Below are positions 10,620 to 22,480 of a stretch of 64,000 nucleotides of DNA, piece after piece; position 1 is the first letter of the stretch; every line of letters starts with the position of its first letter. This DNA is from Delphinus delphis (taxonomy: Eukaryota; Chordata; Mammalia; Artiodactyla; Delphinidae): the NCBI RefSeq assembly GCF_949987515.2, contig NC_082694.2:68198080-68262079 (forward strand), in the 5' to 3' direction. Both the position numbers and the translations under genes were made by a program. The notes beneath the pieces are model-generated. The model was not told where the DNA came from and ran no database searches. It was given only the letters and a program-made list of their open reading frames with translations.

Positions 10620-11660
10620 TGAGCTCCATCCCCAAGGACGCGCGCGAAGAGGCGAGGCTGGCCGGGCTCCTCGCACCTCCGCCGCCGCCTGCCTGGCAGA
10701 GTCCCCAACTCCCCCGGTCAGGGCGAGAAGTGTCGGGCAGACGGATGCGCGCACCCAGCGCGGGGGCTTGGCGTTTTTGTTTTTGACTTTTAAATCCTGC
10801 GTCCTGCCTGCCTGGGTGTGTTTACGCTCCTCTCTCAGCAGGACTGTGTAAATGCAGTCCTTTGACGCAAAACCGTTCAGCCCTTTCCCCAGCGGCAGCG
10901 GCAAAACCCAGAAAACTGGGGGTGGGGACGGTGGGGGGCGGGTGGAGCGCAGGAGAAGAAATCGTGACACTTTCTTCCTCGCTTCTCCGTCCCATCCCGC
11001 GCCACACGGCCCCCGGCCGCCTTGGCGAGCTCTTGGGGGGCTACAAAGGGAGTCGCGGTCTGGGCGTCCAGGGCCCTCCCGGGAGCAGCCGCGTGTCGAA
11101 GCGGCGCGAACAGACGCACTTTTAGTTTTCCTTTGAGCAGCAGCGGCTGCCCGGGCCTCCCCCGCCCCGCGCTTGAAAATCCGGATGCTTCTGCGTCTCT
11201 CCCACACAGTACTTCCAGTAATTCGGGGGGAAAGAAGGAGGGGGAAAGGGAGCGGGTTCTTCCTCGGTGGCCTCCGCCGTCCCGGGCGCGTCCAGGCCCG
11301 GGCAGGCGCCGCCGGGAGCGAGCGGGCAGGCGAGCGCACCCTAGCGCCCTCACCCGCCCCCGCCCTGCCTGCTCCCCAGCCCTTTCCTTTCTTGTGGGTT
11401 CCCGTAAAGCCCAGCAGCCCCGAGACGTCTGCAGAGCATCACGGAATCTGTGCTGATGCAAGTCGCTAGCCTCCCTTTGGTGCGCCCCGGCCTGCCTCGG
11501 AGCGCTTTGATCCCGGCCTTCCCCGACTCCAGAACTTGTGTTGGTTTCCTCTGCCCGCCGGGAGGCCTGCGTTCTGCAGCCTGCCTTCGCCCCTCAGTCC
11601 TGGAGCACCAGACACAGAGCTGCGCCCGGTGCTATGGGCAGCTATGGGCTGGTGCAGCTG
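10620..11660. promoter_or_regulatory. Second CpG-rich region 2.5-3.5 kb upstream of FOSL2 ATG
   Basis: About 1 kb of GC- and CpG-rich DNA is separated from the FOSL2 exon 1 island by an AT-rich block and two MIRs. Long open frames on both strands are a by-product of low stop-codon frequency. No protein family is recognisable in them. It could be an alternative first-exon region, an upstream enhancer or a divergent promoter. Confidence 0.55.
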
Positions 11661-11814
11661 GTGCCTCGGACTAACTGTGAATGCCAAACCGAGAATTTAG
11701 CTTCCAAGCCCAGTTCACTGCCCCCTCCGGGGGGAATCATTCCAGGATCACCCAATTAGAAGGGATCCTCTGACTCCCAGGAATAGGATACTAAGAAGAA
11801 TAGGGGCCAGTCTT

Positions 11815-12030
11815 TCCTGAGCACTTACCAATAGTCAGGCCCCAGGCTGAATACTTTACGGGGATTGTCTCATGCAAGCCTCCGAACAAACGTTTGAGGT
11901 GGGTATTCTTCCCTGGTTGCAGATCAAGAAAGGGAGATTGAGTAACTTGACCAGGAGAATTAGTTAGAGGGTGAGTGACCCAGTTGGAAGTGCAGCTGGT
12001 CCTCTATGACTCCAGGCTCTTCCTCTTACC
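11815..12030 (-). repeat. MIR SINE relic
   Basis: Plus-strand text reads as the MIR reverse complement: 'gagcacttaccaatagtcag', 'gattgtctcatgcaagcctc', 'gttgcagatcaagaaaggga'. It marks the start of the ordinary intergenic interval. Confidence 0.75.
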
Positions 12031-13230
12031 TAGGACATGTGTGACCTGCCTCCTACTGGAATGTCTGTTTCTCTCTTACTGGTCTCCAGAAAGCGTGGAC
12101 TACCTCTGGTGCATGACTTTTCCTCCACTTAGAGGTTCTCCTTAATTCTCTGCCCAGCACTATCACTCAGGGTAAGGAAAGGTCTCGTCATGTGAGGGAA
12201 GAGGAGGCGGTAAGCTGGGATGGGGAGAAAAAGGTAGCTTGTGCCGCCTTCTCATTGCCTCTCTGGGTCTTGGGACCTCCCTGCACTGAAGTTAGGTGTT
12301 TCCTCCTCTGTCCCTCCTGTCCAATGTTTGGCCCCGAAATGGTTGCCTGCTCTGGGCTGCAACTGGCCCGCACATCTGAGTGCTGGACAGTTCATGAAGC
12401 CCTTTCACATACATGGCCTCGTTTTTCCTCACGTTAACATCTGCGCCAGGGATGTAACAACAGTCAGGGTGACTCTGGATTGCCAAAGTGGAGGCCGAGG
12501 AGCAGAGTGGCAAGGCAGCCTCCTCAAGATCTCCCAAACCGTGGCTGCCAGAGCCCGAACTCAACCCCATCTCACCTGACTTTACACCCAGCCTGTTATC
12601 CGTGCTCCCGGGCTTGACAGGTCAGAAGCAGAGTCCATGGCTTAATAATACATGGTCCTTTATCCACCATGCCTGAGAGAATGCCATCATTTCTGTATTG
12701 TGAACCATACATGTTGATGATGTTTGAACGTTTCTGAAAGCCAGGTACATGTCATCATCAGTGACTATTTAATACGGAAGCGTTTCTGTTTGTCCCAAGA
12801 TCTCTGGATCACTCAGGAGTCCATCAGGAAACAGACCTCAACCCGGATGGTTCAAAGGAAGAGGCTTTAAAAATGAAGCATCTTCATAGAGAAGTGTGAG
12901 CAGGGCTAAGAGAGCAACAAGGGATCTTGCCACACCCAGGGCCTAGTAACAGTTGGAAACGGTGACCATGCCCAGGGTTCAAAAGGGAAGAAAATAGTGT
13001 TATTAGAACCTACTGCACACTGGGACCACGGAAGAAAGGCCGTCCATCAGGATAAAGAGAAGCAACCCATGCCAGAAAGACACTGAAGAGGATGGAGGAA
13101 AGGATCCCAGACCATCTCTCCCGTCCCCTGTCAGCCTCCCAGGCACAGCGAAGGGCAAGGAAGGGTGAGCGGTGGATCTGGCGGAGGTGGGAAAGGCACA
13201 CTCAGCAAATGAGGAATAACCAGCAAAGAT
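12031..13230. other. Intergenic, no assignable feature
   Basis: No exon, RNA gene or clear repeat is visible. The part near 12690-12790 is moderately AT-rich, with 'catgttgatgatgtttgaac' and 'gtcatcatcagtgactattt', and could be single-copy regulatory DNA, but nothing decides it. Confidence 0.4.
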
Positions 13231-13234
13231 GCTA

Positions 13235-13314
13235 TTAAACCCAGACGGGGTTTAAACCAGGATGGGGGAAATACAGTCAATCAGTAAGTCTCACATCTCA
13301 CCCCGAGTCGGGGT
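13235..13314. repeat. Two small perfect inverted repeats
   Basis: TTAAACCC and GGGTTTAA flank a 5-nt loop at 13235-13255. ACCCCGA and TCGGGGT flank a single G at 13300-13314. Both are perfect but short, and chance occurrence is possible. Confidence 0.6.
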
Positions 13315-13689
13315 AAACATGAGAATAACGCACACAGCCTTTCAAGCTGCACCTCCCCTCCCTTTAAACGTCACTGATACATTCAGCCACTAATCCAGAG
13401 GGAATGTGTTGTATCGTTCAGGTGTGGGGCAGAAAGAAAGGCTGGGAACCACGGATCAGAAGAGATCAGCATCTGGAGGAAAGAGCTGGATGAATAAGCA
13501 AGGTTCACTCCTCCCTGTGGCCTTACACAACCTCCGTTACATTCCAAGAGGGGCCCACCAGCTTCAGTATTCTGAGGCATGACATGGGCCCTCACCCACC
13601 GTGATTCCCATTTCATGTATGGGATTCACACCAAGGAGATGTGAAAGCAAGGAAGTCCAGAAACTATTGCTCTAGAGGCCGACCTAATA

Positions 13690-13830
13690 ATAATATTAAA
13701 ACGGAATATTCTGCATCGGGGTGGTGGTTACATCTGTACATATGTGAAAAACCCATCAAGTTCTACCCTCGGATTAGGACATCCGTTTACTTTACTGTAT
13801 GTTACCTTCAATTTAAAGAATACAAGCAGA
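13690..13830 (+). repeat. Old L1M 3'-end fragment
   Basis: 'ggggtggtggttacatctgt', 'catatgtgaaaaacccatca' and 'tttactgtatgttaccttca' are diverged forms of a common L1M 3' segment. Confidence 0.6.
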
Positions 13831-14214
13831 CAACCACAAGCCCTTCTGATCACCTTAGACCACATTTAGCGTTATATTGAAGTCTGTGCAAGACTTCTCA
13901 GAAAACATAGGCAAAGGAGGCCTTTCTGGTCCCCACTTATGGCCCCTAGGAGACGCTGAGTCGTGACTGCCCTAGAAAGACTCAGGCAGAGAGAAGGTGC
14001 TTCCCCAGTTGCCCACATGTGTGCGCGTGTGTGTATGTGTTTAAGCCGGATACATTCCAGAGATAAGTTAACCAGGGCTATTATTCAGAAATATCTTTAT
14101 GAGTCACAACAGAAGTTACCTCTGGTAGGAATGTTAGTTGGGTCTGGAAAGGAGGAACAGGACCGCTTTGCTCGCTTCCTCTTCTGGGTCTAAGATCTGC
14201 ATGAGGAGAGGCAG

Positions 14215-14365
14215 CTCAGATTGGGCTTTGAGTTGAGAAGCAGAGGTCCAAGGATGGCCCCGCTATGGCCGGCTCTGTGACCTGGGCCAAGTCCCTTGAT
14301 ATCTCCAGGCCCCTGCTTTCTTCTCTGCCACCAAGAGGCTGGACTGAACATAGGCCCTGTCATAG
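14215..14365 (+). repeat. MIR SINE relic
   Basis: 'ccggctctgtgacctgggcc' followed by 'aagtcccttgatatctccag' gives the MIR core. The 3' part is lost. Confidence 0.6.
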
Positions 14366-14760
14366 GGCAAGGGATGCACAGAAGCCCTAAAGGGGGAAAC
14401 TCTTTCCTACCATTCCTCTATCCGGCATGAGTCTCCTGCCAGGCATCTTCAAGTCCCACATGAAAACACATCTCTCCCACCCTCCTATCCTGAGGACCCA
14501 GAAACCCAGCATGAGCTTCCCCACTCCTGCCCCATCCCAGGCCAGAGGCTCTAGGCGGGCTTCCTCCACTTCTAATCTGGTCAGAGCGTGGGACCCATCA
14601 GCCTGGCCCCAGGATTTGCCCAGCATGTAGAGGAAGGGGGAGGAGAAGCCTGAAGCCTGGATGGACGCTGCCTTCAGGCAGTTCACAATCTGGCTGAGAA
14701 AAGTAAAGAGAACACACACAATAGTGCGGGCATGAAGCAACAACAATGGTGACACCTATC

Positions 14761-14985
14761 AAAACCTTTAATAGGGCTTCCCCTGTACCAGACAGTGTTT
14801 TAATTGTCGTATATATTAACTCGGTTAATATTCACAACAACTCTATGAGGTAGCTACAATCATGCCCATTCAACAGATGAGGAAAACGGACGTCAAGAGA
14901 GGTAAATTCACCCAAGATTCCAGAGCAAAAGAGAAAGAGTTGGAATTTGAACACCTGCATTCAGGCCCCAGACTCTTGGTATAGA
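14761..14985 (-). repeat. MIR SINE relic
   Basis: In reverse complement order: 'gtaccagacagtgttttaat', 'ttcacaacaactctatgagg', 'acagatgaggaaaacggacg', 'gaatttgaacacctgcattc'. This is one of the better preserved copies. Confidence 0.85.
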
Positions 14986-15039
14986 AGGCGCTAACGAATC
15001 TTCCCCCTAGCTCTGCATGGAATCACGACAAACCATCTC

Positions 15040-15210
15040 TACACGCTTCGACACCCCACCCACCAGGGTGTCACCTGATCCTCTCAACAGCCTATGCAGT
15101 AGCCAGGACCCACATTATTGGCCCTATTTTCCAGATAAAGAAACTGAGGTTCAGGAAAGGTAAGCCATGGGCTGAAGATCACACCCACCTTGCATGCAGA
15201 GCCGGGTGTA
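15040..15210 (-). repeat. MIR SINE relic, partial
   Basis: 'cctctcaacagcctatgcag', 'ccagataaagaaactgaggt' and 'gcatgcagagccgggtgtac' match the reverse-complement MIR order. Confidence 0.65.
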
Positions 15211-15419
15211 CCCAGGTCTTCAGACTCCCATGTGCCAGGTCTTCGCTTTCCTCCTTCACGCGCTGGGTCCATAGCGGATACAGGAGGAGCTCAGAGAATG
15301 ACCAAGAGCGGGCGGCCTCGTTGCTTGATCCAGGTCTCCTTCCTGGATCTCCTCCGTACTGAAAAACACGGGGATTAAATGACATAATGTTTGCATTTTG
15401 ATTTAGAATATTTAAGCAA

Positions 15420-15775
15420 GGGGGGAAGCATATGTATTTTTTCACACACATATATGTATATGTGTGTCTATATATATTAGACACATACACAAAGTTAGCA
15501 AATATAATGAACAAAAGATGCCAGACACAAAGCAATACTGACTGTGTTGTCCCATTATATAATTTTTTAAAGGCAAAATGAATCTGTGATGTTAGAAGTC
15601 ATTGCAGGTCAGGCAGAGTGGAGGGCGTGAGAGCTGAGTTCTGTTTCTTGGCTGGGTCAGGCTTACAGATGTGTTCACGTTGTGGAAACCCAGTGAGTTG
15701 TGCACACAAATTTGTATACTTGACTGGATGTATGTTTTAAACGTCAATAAATTTACCCTAAAATGCCCCCCGTAC
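15420..15775. repeat. TA/TG-rich stretch and L1M 3' remnant
   Basis: Bases 15440-15490 are an imperfect CA/TA microsatellite. Bases about 15660-15770 ('gtgcacacaaatttgtatac' then 'cgtcaataaatttaccctaa') resemble the extreme 3' end of an old L1. Confidence 0.5.
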
Positions 15776-16513
15776 ACACATGCCCACGCACACGCACGTG
15801 TGCATGAGCGGGAGAGAGATCTGAATTGTGATACATGTGAGAGGGAGAATGATCTGAGCCACCTATGATCCTCCACTGATAATTTCCTAGAAGAAGACGC
15901 AACGTGAGCTACTGCCTCAAGCCTGAGTTTTCCAAACAAGTTTGGATGCTACCCTCAGGGGGAAGTTGTTTTGTTTGTATTTGCCTTACTCAGGAGACAC
16001 AAATCATGGGCTACAGCCAGAGAATAAAAATCTAGCTTTAAGCTGATCACCCTGGTAGAGGATGGAAGGGAGGGGGAAGAGCCCAGCGTGGAGACTGAGA
16101 GGAGAGAGGTGGGGGGACCGCAGTGAGCGAGGGCCTGGGAGGGCAGCGTCCACGTTCAATGCTCCCACCCCCGCCCCCGCCGGGCAGTCCCCAGCACACC
16201 AACCGTCTGGGGCGTGCTCATGTGGAGGGGGCAGATGTGCACAGACTCACAGACACCCCAAGTACGACACACACAGAGGGGGCAGGCGCTGCCAGCACCC
16301 CTACTGAGCACCCCCTGGGTGTCAGCACACCCCGCCCCGGCACCCCTGTGGATCAGCTACTGTGGGTCACTGAGCGCATGGGCTGCCACGGGGACCCGCA
16401 CCCCTAAAGACACACAGAGCCCAAGGAGCGGTGGCCCTGTTATCTGCCCAGTGAGCACATCACGCGATTGCCTGCCTCGGACAAGGAAGCACCTGAGAGG
16501 TAGGGGATGTTCC
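15776..16513. other. Intergenic, no assignable feature
   Basis: A CA/CACG-rich patch lies at 15774-15806. The remaining sequence is GC-rich from about 16.1 kb. No exon or repeat family is recognised. Confidence 0.4.
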
Positions 16514-16597
16514 TGGAAGGAAGGAAGGAAGGGAGGGAGGGAGGGAAAGAGGGAGGAAAGAAGGAAGGAAGAAAGGAAGGAGGCAGGGAAGAAGGGA
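16514..16597 (+). repeat. GGAA/GGGA purine microsatellite with a G4 motif
   Basis: An 84-bp pure-purine run on the plus strand built of GGAA and GGGA units, with one C near 16583. Bases 16531-16545 are four GGG runs joined by single A loops, a canonical G-quadruplex motif. GGAA repeats are also clustered ETS cores. Confidence 0.95.
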
Positions 16598-16649
16598 CAC
16601 CACTGGTTTTTCTTTTGAGGCAACTGAGATGTTTCAACAGCCCTCGGTG

Positions 16650-16775
16650 TGCAGGCGAAAGACAAGGTTTGAGTTCTGGCTCTGCTACTCAGAGCTGCAA
16701 ACCCTTGACAAAATCATTTCATCTCTATACACCTCGTTCACTCATCTGCAAAGTGGGGCAGAGAATGCTGATTTG
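16650..16775 (+). repeat. MIR SINE relic
   Basis: 'aggtttgagttctggctctg' and 'tcatctctatacacctcgtt' followed by 'catctgcaaagtggggcag' fit the MIR core and 3' part. Confidence 0.7.
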
Positions 16776-16805
16776 TGCACAGCTCAGTGCTCAGAAAGGG
16801 CCATG

Positions 16806-16990
16806 GGCTTAGATGAGAGAGGCCTGGGTTCCAATCCTGGCTCTGCTGCCTGGGAGCCAGGGGACCTTGGGCAGTTATTGAACCCCTCCAAGCCTCACTT
16901 TCCTGCCTTGTGATGTGGTGACGATGATAACATCAAGACCTCAGGGCCATGGTGAGGATTATGCATGCGTGCATTCATTATACTCTGCGT
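16806..16990 (+). repeat. MIR SINE relic, adjacent to the previous copy
   Basis: 'gcctgggttccaatcctggc', 'ggggaccttgggcagttatt' and 'catggtgaggattatgcatg' are all in order. Two MIRs lie head to tail with a gap of about 30 bp. Confidence 0.75.
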
Positions 16991-17368
16991 ATTCCCAAAA
17001 GGATTTCTGTAGCTATGGGGAAGGTTCAGTGAAACAACACACAGGAAGGGCCTGACACAGGCATCCCATCCCTCTGCCGCATCCCTTTCTCTGCCTACCT
17101 CACAGGGTTGGGTTGAGGCTCCAGTGGGATAATGTTTCTGAAAATGTCTTGCAAACTAGGGAATTCGATACACATGACAGCTAGAGAAAGTGGAAAAGAA
17201 AGGAAGGATTTGGGGAAGCTGAGGCAGGAATGGACATCCAGCCACCTCACAGAGGAAGAGCTTGGGTTCTTGGAGCACTGAGGGTGCCCACCCACCACCA
17301 GCTAGGGGCCCATGTGCTTAATACATAAAGCAACTCTAGGAGGAGCCGTGGCTACAGGGTCCTGTAAT

Positions 17369-17550
17369 GTCAGAGCTAGAAGGAACATGAGAGATCATAG
17401 GGTACAACCCCACCTCCCTACCCCATTTTACACAGGTGGGAACCGAGGCTCAGAGAGGGAAACGGGCTTGCCTCACATCATCCAGGGCAGCAGAGGCAGA
17501 GCTGGGACCAGACTCACTTCCCGATGCAAAGTGCAGAGCACCATTTCCAC
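17369..17550 (-). repeat. MIR-like relic
   Basis: 'ccattttacacaggtgggaa', 'ccgaggctcagagagggaaa' and 'gcagaggcagagctgggacc' are the reverse-complement signature. The 5' lead-in 'cagagctagaaggaacatga' suggests a MIR3-type or related element. Confidence 0.65.
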
Positions 17551-18074
17551 TGCCCCACGAACCTGGTACGTTTCTCCTCACTCTGGTCTGGGGCACTCCG
17601 AAGCAGGTCTGCAGGCGCCTCACTTCCTGGGGTGAATTCTGGTAGCTTAAGGCAGGAAGGTTTGCTCCCTCCCCTGGTAAGTGTGCCTGGGGCCCCACCC
17701 GGATGACACACCCAGGGGCTCCTGAGCAGTGACTATAGCCAAGAGCAAACATAGGGCCTTATTGTTAGGGACATCGATCGCTGCACTGGGTTGGGCATTT
17801 ATTTATCATCACAGCTATTTCTTTTCATCAACAGAAGGCAAACATTCCCCACCCCAGTAACTGGAAGGCTACTACGTGTACCAGAGGATGGCTGATGTCT
17901 CTTGAGGCCGAGTTGGGAGCAGAACGAACCTACTTACATGGTCCTTCCATCCGATCCAATTCAGGCAAGGGTAGGAGGGACTCAGGCCCGACCTACGGGA
18001 GAACTGCCCACACCGTCAGGATCCAGAGGCTGCGTTACTCAATACCTTCAAAAGCTGTGGGGTGGGATCGGGAG
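17551..18074. other. Intergenic, no assignable feature
   Basis: No coding, RNA or repeat signal that I can support. Confidence 0.35.
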
Positions 18075-18240
18075 CCAGAGCTTGTTCTATTCCTCTCTTT
18101 GCCTCTCAACTTCTGGCAAGATACTAAACCTCCGCCTTGGTGTGATCACCTGTAAAATATTAGGGGCTGTAAGGATTAAACAGACGACATGTGAAAGCAC
18201 CTAGCATAGTGCCTGATATACGGGTGCTCAAATAAACAGT
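18075..18240 (+). repeat. MIR SINE relic, 3' half
   Basis: 'caacttctggcaagatacta' is followed by 'ggggctgtaaggattaaaca' and 'tagtgcctgatatacgggtg', ending in 'ctcaaataaacag'. Confidence 0.7.
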
Positions 18241-19714
18241 CCTGGATCTGTGTCTGAGAGCATGGTGAACCCGTATCTGCAGATGAAACCGTCAGGCCAC
18301 AGCGGCTCCACACATTACAAGGTGGATCTGAGCTGGGTTGCCCCTTCTGGGGGAGGATAGTAGCCTGGCCGTAATCTCGCTTGGCGCCAGGGAAATAAAC
18401 CTGGTGGCCTTCTCAGTCTATGCCAGTCTCCTTATTTAGCTTTCGTGCCAACGTTCCCATCTTTCTTTTGGGCCCAGAGTTGGAGCCCTGCACCTCCACC
18501 CATCCCGTCCTCAGGCTCTCTCTCTCCTCTCCCCTTGGGACACACCTTCAGTCCCTTCTCTTCCCCCACCAGCCCCGTCTTTCCCGTGGGAGGCCTAGGT
18601 TTCTTCTTGCTCCCATTTCAGAAGATCCAACTTCTCTGGGATTTTTTTCCCCCAGCAAAGGTAGGAGGGATTTCGTTGGGACCTTTAGCAGAAAGCTCTG
18701 GAAGGGCAAGTTCCCAGGTAGCTTTCTCTAACGAGGGAGGGCCGAGCAGCTGGAGTCTGAGGTGGAGGTGAAGTTTGGATCCGAGGGATGTGGTGAGCAT
18801 GTCCTGTGGGGCAGAGCAGCGGAAATGCTCTTTCCTCCGTGGCTTCCTCCCAAGGGCCCCCAGCAGGCCCGGGGCCCTTGGGAGGAGGCCTTCACCCGCA
18901 GCCTCGCCCAGGCTGTCTGCGGCTTGGGGGAAGGGCTTCTCATTTTCCAGATTCTTGACTCTCATCTTGTAATGGATCATTTGTTACTTCCAGCAAAATG
19001 CCTGGCAACAGCTCTGGGGATGGGAACCAAAGACTCGAACTCAACTGTTTGGTTTGACCTCAACAGACTGTGAAAGCTGGAAAGGATGCCCAGGCATCAC
19101 AGAGACCGGTCCTCCTTCCAAAGCAGCACAGGAGTTCTGCGGGGTGATAAAAGAAAATGCTAGTCGATAAAACGACTCTATTTTCAAGTAAGTTTGGAAA
19201 AGACTGACTTCAGTGGGTTTCTCTACTCAGGACTTCTCCCAGGCTTTTGTAGGCCAGTGCAAATTATGAATGTCCAGGATGCATTTTCCAAAAGCGTCCC
19301 TTGGAAATAGCGATTCAGCCAGCCCTTTGGCATTATGGTGAGGAAACCGAGGCACAAGGTTCTAGGGACAGAGCCACCAGTGAGTCAAGGTCTCACGACC
19401 TCAGGGTCTATGCACTGTCTCTGACCCCAGGATTAAGCTGGCTCACCGTTTTCTGATTTTGTTTTTGCCTTGTAATCGGGGGCAGGAGGTAGTGGGAATA
19501 GAGTTTATTTATTTAGGTGTATTTTATGTGCTCTGAAGGACAGAACTAGGGCCAGTGGGTAGAGGTTCCTGTTGAGTGGAATTTCAACTCCACCCAAGTT
19601 AAGAACTTTAAAATAATTAGACCTGTCTGGACGTGAACTGAGCCAACCCATGAGGTAATGAGTTTCCCATCAGTGGAGGGGTCCAACCCACGGCTGACTG
19701 ACCACTGGGTGGGG
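18241..19714. other. Intergenic, mostly unassigned; short MIR piece near 19320-19420
   Basis: A C/T-rich stretch covers 18480-18660. A reverse-oriented MIR fragment ('ggtgaggaaaccgaggcaca') is at about 19335. Nothing else is recognisable. Confidence 0.4.
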
Positions 19715-20110
19715 TAACAGATGGCTCCCAAAAGATACGTCCAGGTCCACATCCCTGGATCCTAGGAATGTGGGCTTATTTGGAAAAAGGGTCTTTGCAG
19801 ATGTGATGAAATTAAGGATTTCAACACGAGGAGGTCATCCTAGATCATCTGGATGGACCCTAAATCCAGTGACAAGGGTCCTTATAAGAGTGGGGCAGAG
19901 GGAGATCACACACACACAGGAGAAGCCGATGTGAAGACAGAGCAGAGACGATGCACTAAGGCGACAGAACGCCGCAGCTGCCAGGGCCGGGAAGAGGCCC
20001 TGCCACACCTTGAGTTTGGACCTCAGGGCTCCAGAACTGTGAGAGAATAAATTTCTGTCATTTTAGGCCAGCAAGTTTGTGGCAATTTGTTACAGTAGCC
20101 ACAGGATAAG
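19715..20110 (+). mobile_element. MLT1-type (ERVL-MaLR) solo LTR relic
   Basis: The run of signatures is typical of MLT1 LTRs in sense orientation: 'cttatttggaaaaagggtct', 'ttgcagatgtgatgaaatta', 'ggtccttataagagtggggc', 'ccagaactgtgagagaataa', 'aatttgttacagtagccaca'. It is noncoding and strongly diverged, with no internal retroviral sequence on either side. Confidence 0.85.
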
Positions 20111-20548
20111 GGTTAGGGATGCTGGCAAGGGCAGATAAGCACAGATGGGCCAGGGAGGCTTCCCCGAATGCCCCTCGGGCCTCTCCTGACCCTCTGCCCA
20201 GCGGTCGTCTTGCCTCCAGGACACCTGTGACTCAGGGACTGGAAAGCTGTGCCAGGATTTCCCACCTGCCCCGGGAAGGGGGAGCCATCAGGGTCTAAGG
20301 CCTGAGCTAGGAAAAGCCAGTGGGGACAGCTTAGTGGCCGAACCCTGGCTGGTGCTCCCCACGGCCCCCAGCAAAGGCCCCCACTTTGGTGTCTTCAGCA
20401 GAGTGTCCCTTAAATTCAAAGAACCTATAAGCATCTCTACTAAGTGATCAGATGGCCTGTCAGATGGGGGCCCACGGGAGCTTCTGCGTCAACCAAGCAG
20501 GGTCTGCCCTTGGGTCCCCTGCCTCAGTGACAGAAATCAGTTCCCCCA

Positions 20549-20583
20549 ACACACACACGCACGCACGCACGCACGCACGCACG
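20549..20583. repeat. CA / (GCAC)n microsatellite
   Basis: ACACACAC passes into seven GCAC units. The CpG in every unit makes this a mutable, methylation-prone microsatellite. Confidence 0.95.
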
Positions 20584-22099
20584 GAAGGAGGGCCAGGCAC
20601 GCACTCCGAGGACAGCCTGTTCCCTCACTGCTCCACGCATGCACGTCTACACGCACGCAGGGGCCCTGTGGCAACTGCCTCTCTGCTCCCGAGACAAGTG
20701 ATAACACGCCTGCCGGCCCATCTCTTCTTGCTTCAGTCCCTGGCAGAGTAAGACCCAACCCAAGTTGCAGGGCACAGCAGGATAATTGCCAGGTAAAGGA
20801 GGCGGCTGAGGTTTGACTGTCTCAGCAACAATCTGGGGAGACCTGGGGACAGGAGAGAGGGGGACTGAGGCCAGTGCCCCCCCTCAAAGCACCTGACTGC
20901 CCCCAAGACCTGCAGCCGTTTGCAAAGCCAGTGTCGGCTGCTTTGTCCCTACAGCCGAGAGCCCAGCCCGCCGGGCACCTCCTGGCTGGCTGCCGCCTGC
21001 CTCCTTGGGGGGCAGGATGAGCTCTGCCCACTTGGGCGAGCCAGGCGGGGTGCTTGGCAGGAGCCCCAAGCCCGGCACACCTGTGCATGTGGCGGCCTAG
21101 CTCATGCAGAGCCCAGCTGGCCTTGGGGGTGAGGAGGGTTCCCCCCTGCCCAACTGCAGTCACAAGAGGACACCCAGCTCCCCCCTAGCTCCCACCCCAC
21201 ACACCCAGGAACCCGGGATCTGGTCTCAGAGGCAGCCTCGCTTCACTTCCTGGTTCCCTCTTTCCACTTTCCAAATCCTCTACAGACTTACCCCAAACAC
21301 AAGAGGGAACATGGCATTCTCCCCTCTCTAGGTCACAGACGCTTTGGTAACTGCGCCCGCGGGCGCTGTAAATGCTTGCAGGCTTGTTTTGCTCAGCTGG
21401 GCCAGGGGTGGGCTGAAGCCAACCCCCAGCACCCCACCCCGCCCCCGCCCCGTCCTCGATTGCCTTCTACCCCTCCTGTCACCACCCTAATTTCAGGCTC
21501 AACTGTGCGCGTTTAGGGCTTAATTAAACTCTTGTCTCGCTTTCAGAAGAGACATTTTCTGCCCCAGGGAGTTGCTACCGAGCTTTGTGAGTTAGGCAGG
21601 TCTGAGCAGGCTCTCAGGTGAAGATCTGCCTGGTGGGAGAAAAAACATCGCCTCCTAGAAGCTGCGGAGCTGTGGCCAAAGGGGAACCAGCAGGGCAGGA
21701 GGTGGGAGGCAGGGATGCCCCAGCCTTGGCAGTGAGGCCGCCCCCCGGCACAGGGGGCCTCGCTGCCTCCGCAGCAGCCATTGCGTGCAGCACTCAATTA
21801 TTGCAGGTCACACTGTCCAGGTCACACTGTTCCCATGCCCGCCCTGCCCTGCCCTGCCCAGCCAGCAGCAGCCTCCAGCGCCTCCCGCCCACTGCTGGCC
21901 GCACCCTGGACTCAGCATCCGAGATTCCTCCCTCGGGGCCAACGCCCCACCCCCAACCCAAGGGGCCTCGGGAAGAGGAAAAGGGCCCAGCGAGTGGGCT
22001 CTGTGATCCAGGCCCTCAACCCAGGTCGGGCCTGCCCAACGCTGGTTCCAGGAGGGACTCTGTGGCATGGAACTTTCTAGAGAAATGTGTCTCAGGGAG
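20584..22099. other. GC-rich intergenic stretch, no gene recognised
   Basis: GC is high, with CCC/GGG tracts and some CpG around 20.9-21.0 and 21.35-21.45 kb, but less CpG than the FOSL2 island. Open frames here show no recognisable domain. Confidence 0.4.
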
Positions 22100-22262
22100 A
22101 GGCCTGGGTCTGCCCCTTACTACTTAGGTGCCTTGAGATTACTTCCTCTTTCTGAGCCTCAGTTTCCTCATCTGTAGATTGGGCGTGCTCATATACCTCT
22201 CCCACAGGTGGGGAGGGGAATTGAAAGAGACAACACAGGAGAGAAAGTATTTTGTTAACTTG
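22100..22262 (+). repeat. MIR SINE relic
   Basis: 'aggcctgggtctgcccctta', 'ctgagcctcagtttcctcat' and 'ctgtagattgggcgtgctca' in order. The copy is directly followed by a lineage-specific SINE. Confidence 0.8.
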
Positions 22263-22276
22263 GGTAAAAGGCTGGG

Positions 22277-22480
22277 TCTTCCCTGGTGGCGCAGTGGTTG
22301 AGAGTCCGCCTGCCGATGCAGGAGACACGGGTTCGTGCCCCGGTCCGGGAAGATCCCACATGCCGCGGAGCGGCTGGGCCTGTGAGCCATGGCCGCTGAG
22401 CCTGCGCGTCCGGAGCCTGTGCTCCGCAACGGGAGAGGCCACAACAGTGAAAGGCCCGCGGACCGTAAAAAAAAAAAAGA
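22277..22480 (+). mobile_element. Cetacean CHR-2-like tRNA-derived SINE, copy A
   Basis: The head is TCTTCCCTGGTGGCGCAGTG and the body includes the B-box-like GGGTTCGTGCCCC and 'ggccgctgagcctgcg'. It ends 'ggcccgcggaccg' plus a tail of about 12 A. Flanks 'aaaaggctg' and 'aaaagactg' may be a diverged target duplication. Confidence 0.92.

Noticed and set aside
10587..11469. Frames of up to 250 codons in the second CpG-rich region
   Set aside because: The same composition artefact: overlapping frames on both strands and no recognisable protein family.
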